A stretch of 64,000 bases of DNA from Ruegeria halocynthiae (GCF_900106805.1 NZ_FNNP01000001.1:1-64000), one strand, 5' to 3'; shown: positions 17,846 through 27,864, numbered from the stretch's first letter. The notes: generated by a model not told the origin, from the letters alone. Numbers and translations: made by a program.

Positions 17846-18712
17846 ATGTATTTCCGGGACGCAGTTCTATGCGCCGGTGCGGCGGCGTTTCTGTTGTCGG
17901 GGGCGATTCCGGTCTCGGCGACCGAGATCGAACCGCGCGGGGTATACAAGCGTATCAAAGCGCCCAAACCGGGCACACGTCCGCGGGTGACGATTCAGAT
18001 CACGCCCGAACAACATGCAACTTCACCGTCTGCGCCCAGTACGGGCGTCACGCTGGAGGTGCCCGAGATTACGACCCCAGCAAAAGTGCTGCCATCAACC
18101 CCGCCGAAGATTGCTGGGGTGCCCAAACCAGAGGGCGCATACACGGCGTTCTGGAGCCGGGTGTCACCGGATCAGGCGCAGGCGAATGCTGATCGGCTCG
18201 GTGAAGCCGTGCAGGCGTTGTCCGCAACGGGTGTTCCGTCTCCGCGTCTGCAAACGCTTCAGAACATCGCTGACACGCGCGGAATAGACATTCTGCGCTC
18301 GACCGTAGGCACCAGTGTTTCACCCGCACTTGTATTGGCCGTCATCTCGGTAGAATCAGCCGGGCGGACCGAAGCAATCAGTTCGGCTGGCGCGCAGGGG
18401 CTAATGCAGTTGATGCCGGCCACAGCCGAACGTTTTGGGGTTAAGGACAGCCTGAAGCCGGAACAGAACATCGAAGGTGGGGTCAAATACCTGCATTGGC
18501 TGATGAAGGAATTTGATAACGACCCAATCCTTGTTCTCGCAGGCTACAATGCAGGCGAGGGGGCCGTACGTAAACACAGTGGCGTGCCGCCCTATGCTGA
18601 AACCAGAGATTACGTGCCCAAGGTTCTTGCAGCGTTTCAGGTCGCAAGTGCGTTATGTACGACGACGCCCCAGTTCGTCTCGGACCCCTGCATCTTTCAG
18701 ACTTCGAACTAA
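17846..18712 (+). CDS. Lytic transglycosylase, SLT family
   Basis: About 288 residues. A Sec signal peptide (CAGAAAFLLSGAIPVSATE) is followed by a Pro/Thr-rich linker to about residue 95. A C-terminal SLT domain carries the catalytic Glu at about residue 170 in ISVESAG, then SSAGAQGLMQLMPATAERFGV, NIEGGVKYLHWLM and LAGYNAGEGAVRKHSGVPPYAET. It cleaves peptidoglycan with 1,6-anhydro product. Its divergent placement from flp suggests it opens the wall for the secretin, as specialised transglycosylases do in other secretion systems; that link is inference. The ATG at 17846 has GAGGCAGGCAG directly upstream. Confidence 0.9.
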   Translation: MYFRDAVLCAGAAAFLLSGAIPVSATEIEPRGVYKRIKAPKPGTRPRVTIQITPEQHATSPSAPSTGVTLEVPEITTPAKVLPSTPPKIAGVPKPEGAYTAFWSRVSPDQAQANADRLGEAVQALSATGVPSPRLQTLQNIADTRGIDILRSTVGTSVSPALVLAVISVESAGRTEAISSAGAQGLMQLMPATAERFGVKDSLKPEQNIEGGVKYLHWLMKEFDNDPILVLAGYNAGEGAVRKHSGVPPYAETRDYVPKVLAAFQVASALCTTTPQFVSDPCIFQTSN

Positions 18713-18742
18713 AAAGGCCCGCGTTGCAGCGGGCCATTTGTT
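18711..18742. terminator. Bidirectional terminator between transglycosylase and scoB
   Basis: The stem GGCCCGC (18716-18722), loop GTTGCA, GCGGGCC (18729-18735) has AAAAA on its left and ATTTGTTT on its right. It can end both convergent transcripts. Confidence 0.82.
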
Positions 18743-18756
18743 TCATTGGTTAAAGT

Positions 18757-19383
18757 TTAATCGACGATCGTTGCCTGAGTTGCAGCTCTCATATCAGCAT
18801 CGCTGACACCCTCTGCCAATTCAACGATCTTCAGACCGCCTTCGACAACATCCAGCACGCCTAGATTTGTAATGATAAGATCAACTACGCCTTGTCCGGT
18901 CAGTGGCAGGGTACATTCTTTAAGCACTTTGGAATCGCCGTGCTTGTTGGTGTGATCCATAACCACGATCACGCGACCTACTCCGGCCACCAGATCCATG
19001 GCGCCACCCATGCCTTTGACCAGCTTTCCGGGGATCATCCAGTTGGCCAGATCGCCTTTCTCATCCACTTCCATCGCACCCAGAATTGCAGCAGCAATCT
19101 TGCCGCCCCGGATCATGGCGAACGATGTCGCACTGTCAAAATACGAGGTGCGCGACAATTCAGTAATCGTTTGCTTGCCCGCATTGATCAGATCAGCGTC
19201 TTCTTCACCTTCAAATGGGAAGGGGCCCATGCCCAGCATTCCGTTTTCGGACTGCAGGGTAATGTCTTTGTCACCCACATAGTTCGCCACCAGCGTCGGA
19301 ATCCCGATGCCGAGGTTCACATACATGCCATCTTCCAGCTCTTCAGCCGCGCGTGCGGCCATCTGATTGCGGTCCCAGGGCAT
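18757..19383 (-). CDS. scoB: 3-oxoacid CoA-transferase subunit B
   Basis: Beta subunit of succinyl-CoA:3-ketoacid CoA transferase, 208 residues, used in acetoacetate or ketone-body breakdown. The catalytic glutamate lies in the [10 protein letters not shown] motif near residue 46. [12 protein letters not shown] and the [19 protein letters not shown] segment are typical. The start overlaps the scoA stop by one base (TAATG), indicating translational coupling to equal amounts of both subunits. The exact 3-oxoacid cannot be read from sequence. Confidence 0.95.
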   Translation of the reverse strand: MPWDRNQMAARAAEELEDGMYVNLGIGIPTLVANYVGDKDITLQSENGMLGMGPFPFEGEEDADLINAGKQTITELSRTSYFDSATSFAMIRGGKIAAAILGAMEVDEKGDLANWMIPGKLVKGMGGAMDLVAGVGRVIVVMDHTNKHGDSKVLKECTLPLTGQGVVDLIITNLGVLDVVEGGLKIVELAEGVSDADMRAATQATIVD

Positions 19384-20087
19384 TATGCGTCCTCCTTCTT
19401 GCGGGTGGTGCGTTGTTCGATGCGCTTTTCGTGGCTGCCTTGAATGATGCGGTGCACATAGATGCCGGGCAGATGGATGCTGTCGGGGTCAAGCGATCCG
19501 CGCGGAACGATCTCTTCAACCTCGGCAATGCAGATTTTACCGCAGGTCGCGGCGGGAACGTTGAAATTGCGAGCGGTCTTACGGAACACAAGGTTTCCGG
19601 TGTCGTCAGCTTTCCACGCCTTCACGATGGCGAGGTCGGCGAAGATGCCTTCCTCCATAATGTAGGTTTCGCCGTTAAAGTCTTTGTGCTCTTTGCCATC
19701 TGCGATGACCGTTCCTACACCGGTTTTGGTATAGAAGCCGGGAATGCCCGCACCGCCAGCGCGCATACGCTCGGCCAAAGTGCCCTGCGGATTGAACTCC
19801 AGCTCCAGTTCTCCGCTCAGGTACTGACGCATGAACTCCGCGTTTTCGCCAACATAAGAACTGATCATCTTTTTGACCTGCTTGGTCTGCAGCAGGATAC
19901 CTATGCCGAAATCGTCCACGCCGGCATTGTTCGAGGCAAAGCTCAAGTCCTTGACGCCCGATTCCTTGATCGCCTCAAGCAGCAGTTCCGGAATACCGCA
20001 CAGGCCAAAGCCGCCTGCCGCGATCAACATGCCATCCGACAGCACCCCATCGAGCGCAGCGGAGGCATTGGCATAGATTTTCTTCAT
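19383..20087 (-). CDS. scoA: 3-oxoacid CoA-transferase subunit A
   Basis: Alpha subunit of the 3-oxoacid CoA-transferase, about 234 residues, with the CoA-binding [10 protein letters not shown] segment near residue 28 and the [17 protein letters not shown] loop. The ATG at 20087 is chosen because GGGGGAG lies six bases upstream; an in-frame ATG at 20108 is less likely. It is transcribed with scoB. The topA gene ends 92 bases upstream on the same strand, with no clear terminator between. Confidence 0.95.
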   Translation of the reverse strand: MKKIYANASAALDGVLSDGMLIAAGGFGLCGIPELLLEAIKESGVKDLSFASNNAGVDDFGIGILLQTKQVKKMISSYVGENAEFMRQYLSGELELEFNPQGTLAERMRAGGAGIPGFYTKTGVGTVIADGKEHKDFNGETYIMEEGIFADLAIVKAWKADDTGNLVFRKTARNFNVPAATCGKICIAEVEEIVPRGSLDPDSIHLPGIYVHRIIQGSHEKRIEQRTTRKKEDA

Positions 20088-20179
20088 GGAAAACTCCCCC
20101 AATGACATGGTGTTGGGCCGAGTTGTGCAGTCACGTCACGAGGAAGTCAACGAATCCAGGGGGCAGGTGGTATTTCTAC

Positions 20180-22792
20180 CTAACCCGCCTTCTTGGTTGT
20201 TTTCTTGGCGGCAGCTTTCTTCTTGGGTGCCGCTTTTTTCTTTGTGCCTTTCTTGGTCGCGCGCTCATTGACCAGCTCGATGGCCATTTCCTGCGTCACG
20301 TCCTCGGGCTTGATATCCTTGGGGATGGTCGCGTTGACCTTTTCCCATTTCACGTATGGCCCATAGCGCCCGTCCAGAACCTGCATCGGGCCGCCATCGG
20401 GGTGCTCGCCCAGTTCTTTGAGCGCTTTTGCGGCCTGCCCACGCCGCCCTGGATTGGCTCGTTTTTCGGCCAACAGCTCGACGGCGCGGTTCATGCCGAT
20501 TTCGAACACGTCGTTCGGATCTTTGAGGTTGGCATAAACCGGCTTAGCTTCATCTGCCAGTTGATGCATCAGGTAGGGGCCAAAGCGGCCAAAGTTCGAG
20601 GTGATCATGCCGCCTTCGGGATGCTCACCGATCTGGCGCGGCAAACTGAGCAAGGTCAGGGCCTTCTCCAGATCCATGTCGTCCTTGTCCCAGCCACGGG
20701 GTAGAGAGGCACGTGGAGGTTTCTTGTTCTCGGGCGTGGGTTCTCCGCGTTGGACGTAAGGTCCGAAGCGACCGGATTTCAGCCAGATATCGTCGCCTGC
20801 ATCTTCGCCCAGCAGCCGTTCTTCGCCTTCTGCACCTTCGCCAGCTATTGGGCGGGTATAAGTACATTCGGGATAGTTGCCACAGCCTACAAACCCGCCG
20901 GTGCGCGAGGTTTTCAGATGCAACTGCCCGGCGCCGCATTTCGGGCAGATACGAGGGTCAGAGCCATCTTCGCGCGGCGGATAGAGTTGCGGCGCCAGCG
21001 CTTCGTCCAGCTTGTCGAGCACTTCCGAGATACGCAGTTCGGAGGTCTCGCCAATCGCCGCTGAGAAGTCGCGCCAGAACTTGCTCAGCAGGTCCTTGTA
21101 ATCGCGATCACCGGCGCTGACGTCGTCCAATTGCTCTTCCAGATTGGCCGTAAACTCATAGCCCACATATTGCCGGAAGAAGTTCAGTAGGAAGATCGTA
21201 ACGATCCGACCCTTCTCCTCGGGGATTAGCCGATTCTTGTCCTTTCGGACATATTCGCGGTCCTGAATCGTGGTTACGACCGAGGCGTAGGTGGACGGAC
21301 GTCCGATCCCCAGCTCTTCCATCCGCTTGACCAGCGTGGCCTCAGTATAACGGGGCGGTGGTTGAGTATGGTGTTGCAGCGCCAGAACGGCCTCATTGTC
21401 GGATAAGACCGCAGCTCTGTCCTCTGCTTTCGCAGACTGATCTTTCAGTGAGGTTTTAGCAAAGCGCGCGGGATCTCCCTGCATGATCTGCGGCAGGCGC
21501 TTGTCGTCATCATCGACAACATCATCGCGGCCTTCTTCGTAGACGCGCATGAAACCGTCGAACAGCATCACCTGACCGGTGGCGCGCAAGCCGACCTGAC
21601 CGTCGTCACTGCTGATTTCGACGGTAGTTCGCTCTAACCGGGCGGCCGCCATCTGGCAGGCAATGGTGCGTTTCCAGATCAGATCGTACAGCTTGCGCTG
21701 GTCTTCATCCGTGACCTTCAGTGCTTTGGCATCGCGCGCCATATCTGTCGGGCGGATACATTCGTGCGCTTCCTGCGCGTTCTTGGCCTTGTTTTTGTAG
21801 ATGCGCGGGCTGTCCGGCACGTATTCTGCACCATACCGGTCCGCGATAGCGTCGCGTGTGGCGGTTACGGCTTCTGGCGCCATGTCGATGCCGTCGGTCC
21901 GCATATAGGTAATGTAGCCGGCCTCATACAGCCGTTGTGCCACTTGCATTGAATGTCTCGCGCCCATGCCAAACTTGCGGCTGGCTTCCTGTTGCAAGGT
22001 CGAAGTCATGAAAGGCGCGCTGGGGTTGCGCGCGGCCGGCTTGGCCTCGACCGAGGTGACACTCAGCGCGCGGCTGGTGATCGCCTGCACCGCCAGTTCG
22101 GCCTGCGTGGCGTTGGACAGGTCGTGCTTGTCCAGCTTTTTTCCGGCCAGCGTGACCAGACGCGCCTCATAGGTCTGACCGCGCGGTGTTTCGAATAGCG
22201 CCCGAACTGACCAGTATTCCACCGGTTTGAACGCCTCGATTTCCATTTCGCGTTCAACGATCAGGCGCAGGCAGACCGACTGAACGCGCCCAGCAGATTT
22301 TGCGCCCGGTAGTTTGCGCCACAATACAGGCGACAAATTGAAACCGACCAGATAGTCCAGCGCGCGTCGGGCCAGATAGGCTTCGACCAGTGGCATATCC
22401 ACCTGGCGCGGGTTCTGCATCGCTTCGGTCACGGCGTCCTTGGTGATCGCGTTGAAGGTCACGCGGCTGACCGGTGTGTCCTTCTTGATCGAACGGCGTT
22501 TGGTCAGCGCCTCCTGCAGGTGCCAGCTGATCGCCTCACCTTCACGATCGGGGTCGGTGGCGAGGATCAGCGCGTTGTCCTCTTTTAGCGCGTCGGCAAT
22601 CGCTTTGACATGCTTGCGACTGTCGTTGCCCACCTCCCATTTCATCGAGAATTCATGCTCGGGATCGACCGATCCATCCTTTGGCGGCAGGTCCCGCACA
22701 TGGCCGTATGAGGCCAAAACGGTGTAGTTGGGGCCAAGATACTTGTTGATCGTTTTGGCTTTAGCCGGAGATTCTACAACAACTACGGGCAT
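20180..22792 (-). CDS. topA: DNA topoisomerase I
   Basis: Type IA topoisomerase of 870 residues that relaxes negative supercoils. The toprim domain opens with VVVESPAKAKTINKYLG and carries ATDPDREGEAISWHL. The active-site tyrosine is in GYITYMRTDG near residue 295. One intact four-cysteine zinc ribbon (CPKCGAGQLHLK, FVGCGNYPEC) is followed by repeats of the FGRFGPYL / GRYGPYVKW kind and a Lys-rich tail of about 30 residues. It follows dprA on the same strand, a common alphaproteobacterial pair. Confidence 0.97.
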   Translation of the reverse strand: MPVVVVESPAKAKTINKYLGPNYTVLASYGHVRDLPPKDGSVDPEHEFSMKWEVGNDSRKHVKAIADALKEDNALILATDPDREGEAISWHLQEALTKRRSIKKDTPVSRVTFNAITKDAVTEAMQNPRQVDMPLVEAYLARRALDYLVGFNLSPVLWRKLPGAKSAGRVQSVCLRLIVEREMEIEAFKPVEYWSVRALFETPRGQTYEARLVTLAGKKLDKHDLSNATQAELAVQAITSRALSVTSVEAKPAARNPSAPFMTSTLQQEASRKFGMGARHSMQVAQRLYEAGYITYMRTDGIDMAPEAVTATRDAIADRYGAEYVPDSPRIYKNKAKNAQEAHECIRPTDMARDAKALKVTDEDQRKLYDLIWKRTIACQMAAARLERTTVEISSDDGQVGLRATGQVMLFDGFMRVYEEGRDDVVDDDDKRLPQIMQGDPARFAKTSLKDQSAKAEDRAAVLSDNEAVLALQHHTQPPPRYTEATLVKRMEELGIGRPSTYASVVTTIQDREYVRKDKNRLIPEEKGRIVTIFLLNFFRQYVGYEFTANLEEQLDDVSAGDRDYKDLLSKFWRDFSAAIGETSELRISEVLDKLDEALAPQLYPPREDGSDPRICPKCGAGQLHLKTSRTGGFVGCGNYPECTYTRPIAGEGAEGEERLLGEDAGDDIWLKSGRFGPYVQRGEPTPENKKPPRASLPRGWDKDDMDLEKALTLLSLPRQIGEHPEGGMITSNFGRFGPYLMHQLADEAKPVYANLKDPNDVFEIGMNRAVELLAEKRANPGRRGQAAKALKELGEHPDGGPMQVLDGRYGPYVKWEKVNATIPKDIKPEDVTQEMAIELVNERATKKGTKKKAAPKKKAAAKKTTKKAG

Positions 22793-22961
22793 TTAAGAGG
22801 AATCCTCGCTCGACGGATTTTGCGCTTTGTATGACCGTGCAAAATGTGTGGGGCAAGATCGAATTGTCAATGCGTTCCTTTTCATTGCCAATTGGGACTG
22901 AATTGCTAGCCAGATTCGACCGTTTCCTCCGCGCACCCAGCACCAGGGTCGGACCCATGTT

Positions 22962-24086
22962 TTAGGCACAAAGAGACAGCAATCCGCCCGGTTGCCGTTG
23001 AATTTTTCCGTCCAATTCAAGATCAACCAGTATGGGACCTATTTCGCCAGCGGATGCGGCGATATCCCGGATCAACTGATCTTCGGCGATCGGAGACGGG
23101 CCAAGACGGGTCAGAATCGCCTCATGCAGGGCGCGGGGTGCAGTTGTCGCAGCGTCCTGTCTAAAGGGCAGGGGCGGCTGGACATCGATGTGGTGCTGCG
23201 GCAACGCTTCAATCACATCTTCGGCAGAGCGCACCAGTGTAGCGCCATCCCGGATCAGCAGATTGCACCCTGCGGCCCGCGCGTCGAAAGGGTGACCGGG
23301 AACGGCCAGAACCTCTCGCCCCTGATCCAGCGCATCCCGCGCAGTGATCAGACTGCCGGATTTTGCTGCAGCCTCGACAACCACCACAGCCAGTGCAAGG
23401 CCAGATATAATACGGTTTCGGCGCGGAAAATGTCGTGCCTGCGGTGTTGTGCCCATCGGCTGTTCCGACAGGCGAAGGCCGGTCTCTGCGATTTTGCGCG
23501 CCAGATCGGCGTTTTCGGCTGGGTAGATAACATCGACCCCACCGGCCATCACCGCCACGGTGCCAGTGGCCAATGTGGCAAGATGAGCTGCAGTATCAAT
23601 GCCCCGCGCAAGGCCCGAAACTACGACATAATCCTGTTTACCCAGATCGGTCGCCAACGCACGCGCCATGCGGCTGCCCAACGAAGAACAGTTCCGTGCC
23701 CCGACCATGGCAATCGACTGGCGTTGTAGAATGGCGGGATCACCGATTGCCCACAGCATTGGTGGCGCATCAGGGATATCGTGTAACGCATCGGGATAAT
23801 CGGCAGCCCCAAGGCACAAAAGCCGCGCTTTGGCAGCCTTTGCGGCCTTGAGCTCTGCCTCAATCACGCCGGGAGGACAGGTTTCATACCGCTCGATCCC
23901 GGCAGCGCGCGCCATTTCCGGCAGCGCGACCAGCGCGTTCTGCGCTGAGCCGTGTTCGCGCAGCAGGCGCCGGAACGTTGCCGGACCAACCTTGCGCGAG
24001 CGCAACAGACGGAGCCACGAAAACCGATCCTCTTCCGTGGTGGGTGGGAGTGGGGGGTGATTGGAAGAAAGCTGCTCTTCGGTCAT
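22962..24086 (-). CDS. dprA: DNA-processing protein DprA
   Basis: DNA-protecting/processing protein of 374 residues that loads RecA on incoming single-stranded DNA during transformation. An N-terminal SAM-like helical region (RLLRSRKVGPATFRRLLREHG) precedes the Rossmann-like domain with MVGARNCSSLGSRMA, VVSGLARGIDTAAH and FPRRNRIISGLA. The C-terminal 60 residues form the winged-helix DML1 domain (HEAILTRLGPSPIAEDQLIRD). GCGGAG lies before the ATG. It is followed by topA after 169 bases. Confidence 0.96.
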   Translation of the reverse strand: MTEEQLSSNHPPLPPTTEEDRFSWLRLLRSRKVGPATFRRLLREHGSAQNALVALPEMARAAGIERYETCPPGVIEAELKAAKAAKARLLCLGAADYPDALHDIPDAPPMLWAIGDPAILQRQSIAMVGARNCSSLGSRMARALATDLGKQDYVVVSGLARGIDTAAHLATLATGTVAVMAGGVDVIYPAENADLARKIAETGLRLSEQPMGTTPQARHFPRRNRIISGLALAVVVVEAAAKSGSLITARDALDQGREVLAVPGHPFDARAAGCNLLIRDGATLVRSAEDVIEALPQHHIDVQPPLPFRQDAATTAPRALHEAILTRLGPSPIAEDQLIRDIAASAGEIGPILVDLELDGKIQRQPGGLLSLCA

Positions 24087-24324
24087 CCGATGCTCCGCCT
24101 GATTGCAAAACTGGTTTACGGTGTAGCCGGTTAACAGCTTGTGAATCTCGGAAAATTAGATGTGTATTATTTGGAATATCTCATCAAATGCAGCGCTATC
24201 CTGCAGAAAAAAAGAGAAAACTCGTACGAATTTTCCTGGTCCCACCCCGTCGCGGGTCACGTTTAGTTTTTTGAAAGGGCTCAGAGATTAACCCTGAACC
24301 CCCAGGCGCAGCCCTGATTTCGAC

Positions 24325-25746
24325 TCAGGCTGCCGAGCCTCCTATCGTTAGCCCATCCATCAGAACAGTGGGCTGACCGACCCCCACCGGCACCCATTGC
24401 CCGTCTTTTCCGCAAGTGCCCATGCCGGGATCAAGGGCCATGTCATTACCCAACCCGCGAATGTGTTTCAGGGCTGATGGGCCGTCACCGATCAGCGTTG
24501 CTCCTTTGACCGGTGCGCCGATCTTGCCGTTTTCTACCCGGTAGGCTTCGGTGCAAGAGAAAACAAACTTGCCGTTGGTGATGTCCACTTGACCACCGCC
24601 AAATCCGACGGCCCAGATGCCATCCTTGATGTCTGCCACCAGCGAAGCCGGATCGGCATCACCGCCCAACATGATCGTGTTGGTCATACGCGGCATCGGT
24701 TTATGCGCATAGCTCTGTCGTCGCCCGTTTCCGGTGGGGGCAACACCCATCAATCGTGCGTTCTGACGATCCTGCATATAGCCGGTGAGGACGCCATCCT
24801 CGATCAGAACCGTGCGAGAACTTGGCGTGCCTTCGTCATCCACCGAAATTGAGCCGCGCCGGTCCGCAATCGTGCCATCATCAACCACCGTCACGCCTTT
24901 TGAGGCGATTTGTTGCCCCATCAGTCCGGCAAAGGCGGAACTGCCTTTGCGATTGAAATCACCTTCCAGCCCGTGGCCTATGGCTTCGTGCAGCAGAATA
25001 CCGGGCCAGCCGGGGCCTAGCGCGACCTCCATCACGCCTGCGGGGGCAGGGATGGCGTCCAGATTGACCAACGCAATCCGCAGTGCTTCGCGGGCCTTTG
25101 CTTGCCAGTCAGAGGGATCAATCAGACCATCCAGTCCAACACGACCGCCACCGCCGGCCGATCCGCTTTCGCGCCTGCCATTCTGGTCGACTATGACCGA
25201 GATGTTCAATCGGGTCATCGGGCGGACATCGCGCACCTGAATGCCATCCGGGCGCAGAATTTCAACTTCCTGCACTGTTGCTGCAATGGTGGCGCTGACC
25301 TGCACAACCCGGGGATCCAGATCTCGGGTAAAAGCGTCGATTTCGCGCAAGGTTTCGATCTTGACGGGAAAGCTGGCGGATTCGATCGGGTCTTCATCGG
25401 TATAAAGGCGCGTGTTGGTTGCCTGTGGTGCCCCTGCCAAGGATCCACCACCATCGCCAACGGCCAACCGTGCCGTTTCAGCCGCCCGTTTCAGGGAGGG
25501 AATCGAAACATCCGTCGAGTGCGCGTATCCGGCGACCTCGCCCTGCACCGCGCGCAAGCCGAATCCCTCGGACGCATCATAAGAGGCCGTGCGCAAACGC
25601 CCGTCATCGAAGACCAGAGACTCGGATTTCCGCCGTTCCACGAACAGCTCTCCATCCTCGGCGCCATCGGTTGCGGACTGCAACACAGCAAGCGCCTCAT
25701 CCTTCGGGAGAGTGCTTTCAAAAGGGCGAAACGGGGCCTGAGTCAT
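24325..25746 (-). CDS. tldD: Metalloprotease TldD
   Basis: Zinc metalloprotease subunit of about 473 residues, partner of TldE/PmbA in peptide maturation. The HExxxH zinc site is visible in LLHEAIGHGLEGD near residue 255, preceded by GWPGI. The glycine-rich C-terminal domain has GLGNDMALDPGMGTCGKDGQWVPVGVGQPT. No tldE is in the window, which is usual as the two are often unlinked. The ATG at 25746 is preferred to 25779 because AAAGG lies upstream of it. The FNR-type box lies only 20 bases before this start. Confidence 0.95.
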   Translation of the reverse strand: MTQAPFRPFESTLPKDEALAVLQSATDGAEDGELFVERRKSESLVFDDGRLRTASYDASEGFGLRAVQGEVAGYAHSTDVSIPSLKRAAETARLAVGDGGGSLAGAPQATNTRLYTDEDPIESASFPVKIETLREIDAFTRDLDPRVVQVSATIAATVQEVEILRPDGIQVRDVRPMTRLNISVIVDQNGRRESGSAGGGGRVGLDGLIDPSDWQAKAREALRIALVNLDAIPAPAGVMEVALGPGWPGILLHEAIGHGLEGDFNRKGSSAFAGLMGQQIASKGVTVVDDGTIADRRGSISVDDEGTPSSRTVLIEDGVLTGYMQDRQNARLMGVAPTGNGRRQSYAHKPMPRMTNTIMLGGDADPASLVADIKDGIWAVGFGGGQVDITNGKFVFSCTEAYRVENGKIGAPVKGATLIGDGPSALKHIRGLGNDMALDPGMGTCGKDGQWVPVGVGQPTVLMDGLTIGGSAA

Positions 25747-25765
25747 CGGTTGTGACCTTTCGGGT

Positions 25766-25779
25766 TTGATCCAGATCAA
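25766..25779. promoter_or_regulatory. FNR/FnrL-type operator in the tldD-ctaC divergent region
   Basis: TTGATCCAGATCAA matches the FNR consensus TTGAT-N4-ATCAA at all ten specified bases, and the arms extend to TTTGAT/ATCAAA. It is 20 bases from the tldD start and 144 from the ctaC start. FnrL proteins of Rhodobacterales use this site to respond to low oxygen. Confidence 0.72.
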
Positions 25780-25922
25780 AAATAGCGTCTGTTTGACGCA
25801 AGCATTTTGCTTTATCTACCCGAAGGAATATGGTTTTTAACGCGGCCAAAGACAACGGGAGAGGTGCGACCGATTCACACCTTTTCGCGAGAGAAGCAAA
25901 GATCAAACGATCAGGACAGAAA

Positions 25923-26834
25923 ATGAAGAATGCTTTGATGCTTTCCGGGCTTGCAACGGCCCTCTCCAGCCTTCCCGCTATGGCTCAGGAGCTTGAGATT
26001 ATTGGCAAGCCGGTCGCTGGTGGCATGGGGTTCCAACCTGCGGCGACCGGCCTTGCCGAGGGAATTCAGCGACTGGATAGTATGATTTTGGTGATCATCA
26101 CCGTGATCTGTTTGTTTGTTGCGGGTCTGCTGCTCTATTGCATCGTGCGCTACAATCAGCGCGTTAATCCCAAACCTGCACGATTCTCGCATTATACTCC
26201 GGTTGAGATCGCATGGACGTTGGGACCGATCCTGGTTCTGGTTTTTATCGGGGCGTTCTCGCTGCCGGTTCTGTTCAAGCAACAGGAAATCCCCGAAGGT
26301 GATATCACCATCAAAGTCGTGGGGAACCAGTGGTATTGGACCTACGAATATGTCGATCATGATTTCGCCTTCGACAGCTATTTGCTGGGTCACCCGGCCA
26401 CTCTGGATGAGGGCGCGCGCCCTGCGGATGCAGATGTGACGCCATTTGTTCTGGATGATGCGATGCGCGCCAAGCTGACCGATGCGGGCTACAGCGAAGA
26501 TGAATGGCTGTTGGCTACGGACACGGCAGTCGTTGTTCCGGTTGGCAAGATCGTTGTCATGCAGGTCACCGCCTCGGACGTGATCCACTCATGGACGATT
26601 CCTTCGTTCGGCGTGAAGCAGGACGGTGTGCCGGGGCGTTTGGCCGAGCTATGGTTCCAAGCTGACAAGGAAGGCATCTATTTTGGTCAGTGCTCGGAAC
26701 TATGCGGTAAGGATCATGCCTATATGCCGATCACCGTCAAAGTGGTCAGCGAAGCGGCTTATGAGCAGTGGCTGCAAGGCGCGCTTGAGGAATATGCGGG
26801 TCAGCCTGTTTCCTATCAGGTGGCTTCGAACTAA
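25923..26834 (+). CDS. ctaC: Cytochrome c oxidase subunit II
   Basis: Subunit II of the aa3-type oxidase, about 303 residues. A cleavable signal peptide ([17 protein letters not shown]) precedes two membrane helices ([20 protein letters not shown] and [20 protein letters not shown]). The periplasmic cupredoxin domain carries the CuA ligands in [14 protein letters not shown] together with the upstream His in [11 protein letters not shown]. The aromatic patch QWYWTYEY for electron entry is present. The ATG at 25923 has AGGACAG upstream; the frame extends 31 codons further without a better start. Subunit I is not in the window. Confidence 0.96.
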   Translation: MKNALMLSGLATALSSLPAMAQELEIIGKPVAGGMGFQPAATGLAEGIQRLDSMILVIITVICLFVAGLLLYCIVRYNQRVNPKPARFSHYTPVEIAWTLGPILVLVFIGAFSLPVLFKQQEIPEGDITIKVVGNQWYWTYEYVDHDFAFDSYLLGHPATLDEGARPADADVTPFVLDDAMRAKLTDAGYSEDEWLLATDTAVVVPVGKIVVMQVTASDVIHSWTIPSFGVKQDGVPGRLAELWFQADKEGIYFGQCSELCGKDHAYMPITVKVVSEAAYEQWLQGALEEYAGQPVSYQVASN

Positions 26835-26864
26835 GCCCTTCGCGGCCTAGGTAAACACATGCAG

Positions 26865-26889
26865 GCTGCGCGGCTTACGCGCAGCTTTT
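26865..26889 (+). terminator. Terminator or attenuator between ctaC and ctaB
   Basis: A perfect 8-base stem (GCTGCGCG, loop GCTTA, CGCGCAGC) is followed by TTTT, 30 bases after the ctaC stop. It would lower the expression of the assembly genes relative to ctaC. Confidence 0.75.
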
Positions 26890-26907
26890 GCCCCAAAAGG
26901 ACCAAAC

Positions 26908-27864
26908 ATGAGCGACGCAAGCTTCAACGCCAGCACCGTAGCCGCACATGCCCGTGCGGACGAGGCCAGCTTTGGCGATTACTTTGCCCTGCTGAAGCCG
27001 CGTGTGATGTCTTTGGTCGTGTTCACGGCTTTGGTCGGACTGCTTGCTGCGCCGGTTCCGGTGCATCCGTTTGTTGGATTCTGCGCCATCCTGTTCATCG
27101 CAATCGGCGGCGGGGCATCCGGCGCGCTGAATATGTGGTGGGACGCGGACATCGACCGCGTGATGAAGCGCACCAAGGGGCGTCCGATCCCTTCCGGCAA
27201 AGTTGAAGAAGGCGAAGCGCTGGCGCTGGGTCTGGCCCTATCCGGCCTGTCCGTGATCATGCTGGGTCTGGCGACCAACTGGTTCGCTGGTGCGTTTCTT
27301 GCTTTCACCATCTTCTTCTATGTCGCCGTCTATACAATGTGGCTGAAGCGCTCGACGCCGCAGAACATCGTCATCGGTGGCGCAGCTGGGGCATTCCCGC
27401 CGGTCATCGGCTGGGTCGCGGCCACAGGTTCGATGACGCTGGAGCCATGGTTGATGTTCGCCCTGACCTTCATGTGGACCCCTCCACATTTCTGGGCGCT
27501 AGCGCTGTTCATGCGGACGGATTACGACGATGCGGGCGTACCCATGCTGACTGTCACCCACGGACGCCGCGCGACGCGCTGGCATATTCTGGTCTATACC
27601 GCGCTTCTGGCGATTCTGGCAGTCGGCACTGCGTTCTCAGATATCGGCGGCCCGATCTATCTGGTTGTAGCTCTGGTGTTGAACGCCTTGTTCCTGCGGG
27701 GCGCTTGGCAAATCTCTCGTCGGAATGAAGACGATGCAGAAACCGACAACTTCAAGGTTGAGCGCAGATTCTTCAAGCTGTCGCTGCTTTATCTCTTCTT
27801 GCATTTCGGGGCGATCTTGGCTGAGGCCCTGCTGAAGCCCTACGGGCTGGGGGGCTGGTCATGA
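26908..27864 (+). CDS. ctaB: Protoheme IX farnesyltransferase
   Basis: Inner-membrane UbiA-type prenyltransferase of 318 residues that makes heme O from protoheme for the aa3 oxidase. The Asp-rich site NMWWDADIDRVMKRTKGRPIPSG and the loop TPPHFWALALFMRTDYDDAG are visible, with eight or nine hydrophobic helices. AAAAGGACC lies before the ATG. Its stop overlaps the next small gene by ATGA. Confidence 0.96.
   Translation: MSDASFNASTVAAHARADEASFGDYFALLKPRVMSLVVFTALVGLLAAPVPVHPFVGFCAILFIAIGGGASGALNMWWDADIDRVMKRTKGRPIPSGKVEEGEALALGLALSGLSVIMLGLATNWFAGAFLAFTIFFYVAVYTMWLKRSTPQNIVIGGAAGAFPPVIGWVAATGSMTLEPWLMFALTFMWTPPHFWALALFMRTDYDDAGVPMLTVTHGRRATRWHILVYTALLAILAVGTAFSDIGGPIYLVVALVLNALFLRGAWQISRRNEDDAETDNFKVERRFFKLSLLYLFLHFGAILAEALLKPYGLGGWS

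Noticed and set aside
24087..24324. A tRNA or small RNA gene in the dprA-tldD gap
   Set aside because: I saw no cloverleaf and no strong hairpin; the 238 bases hold only short, weak stems.
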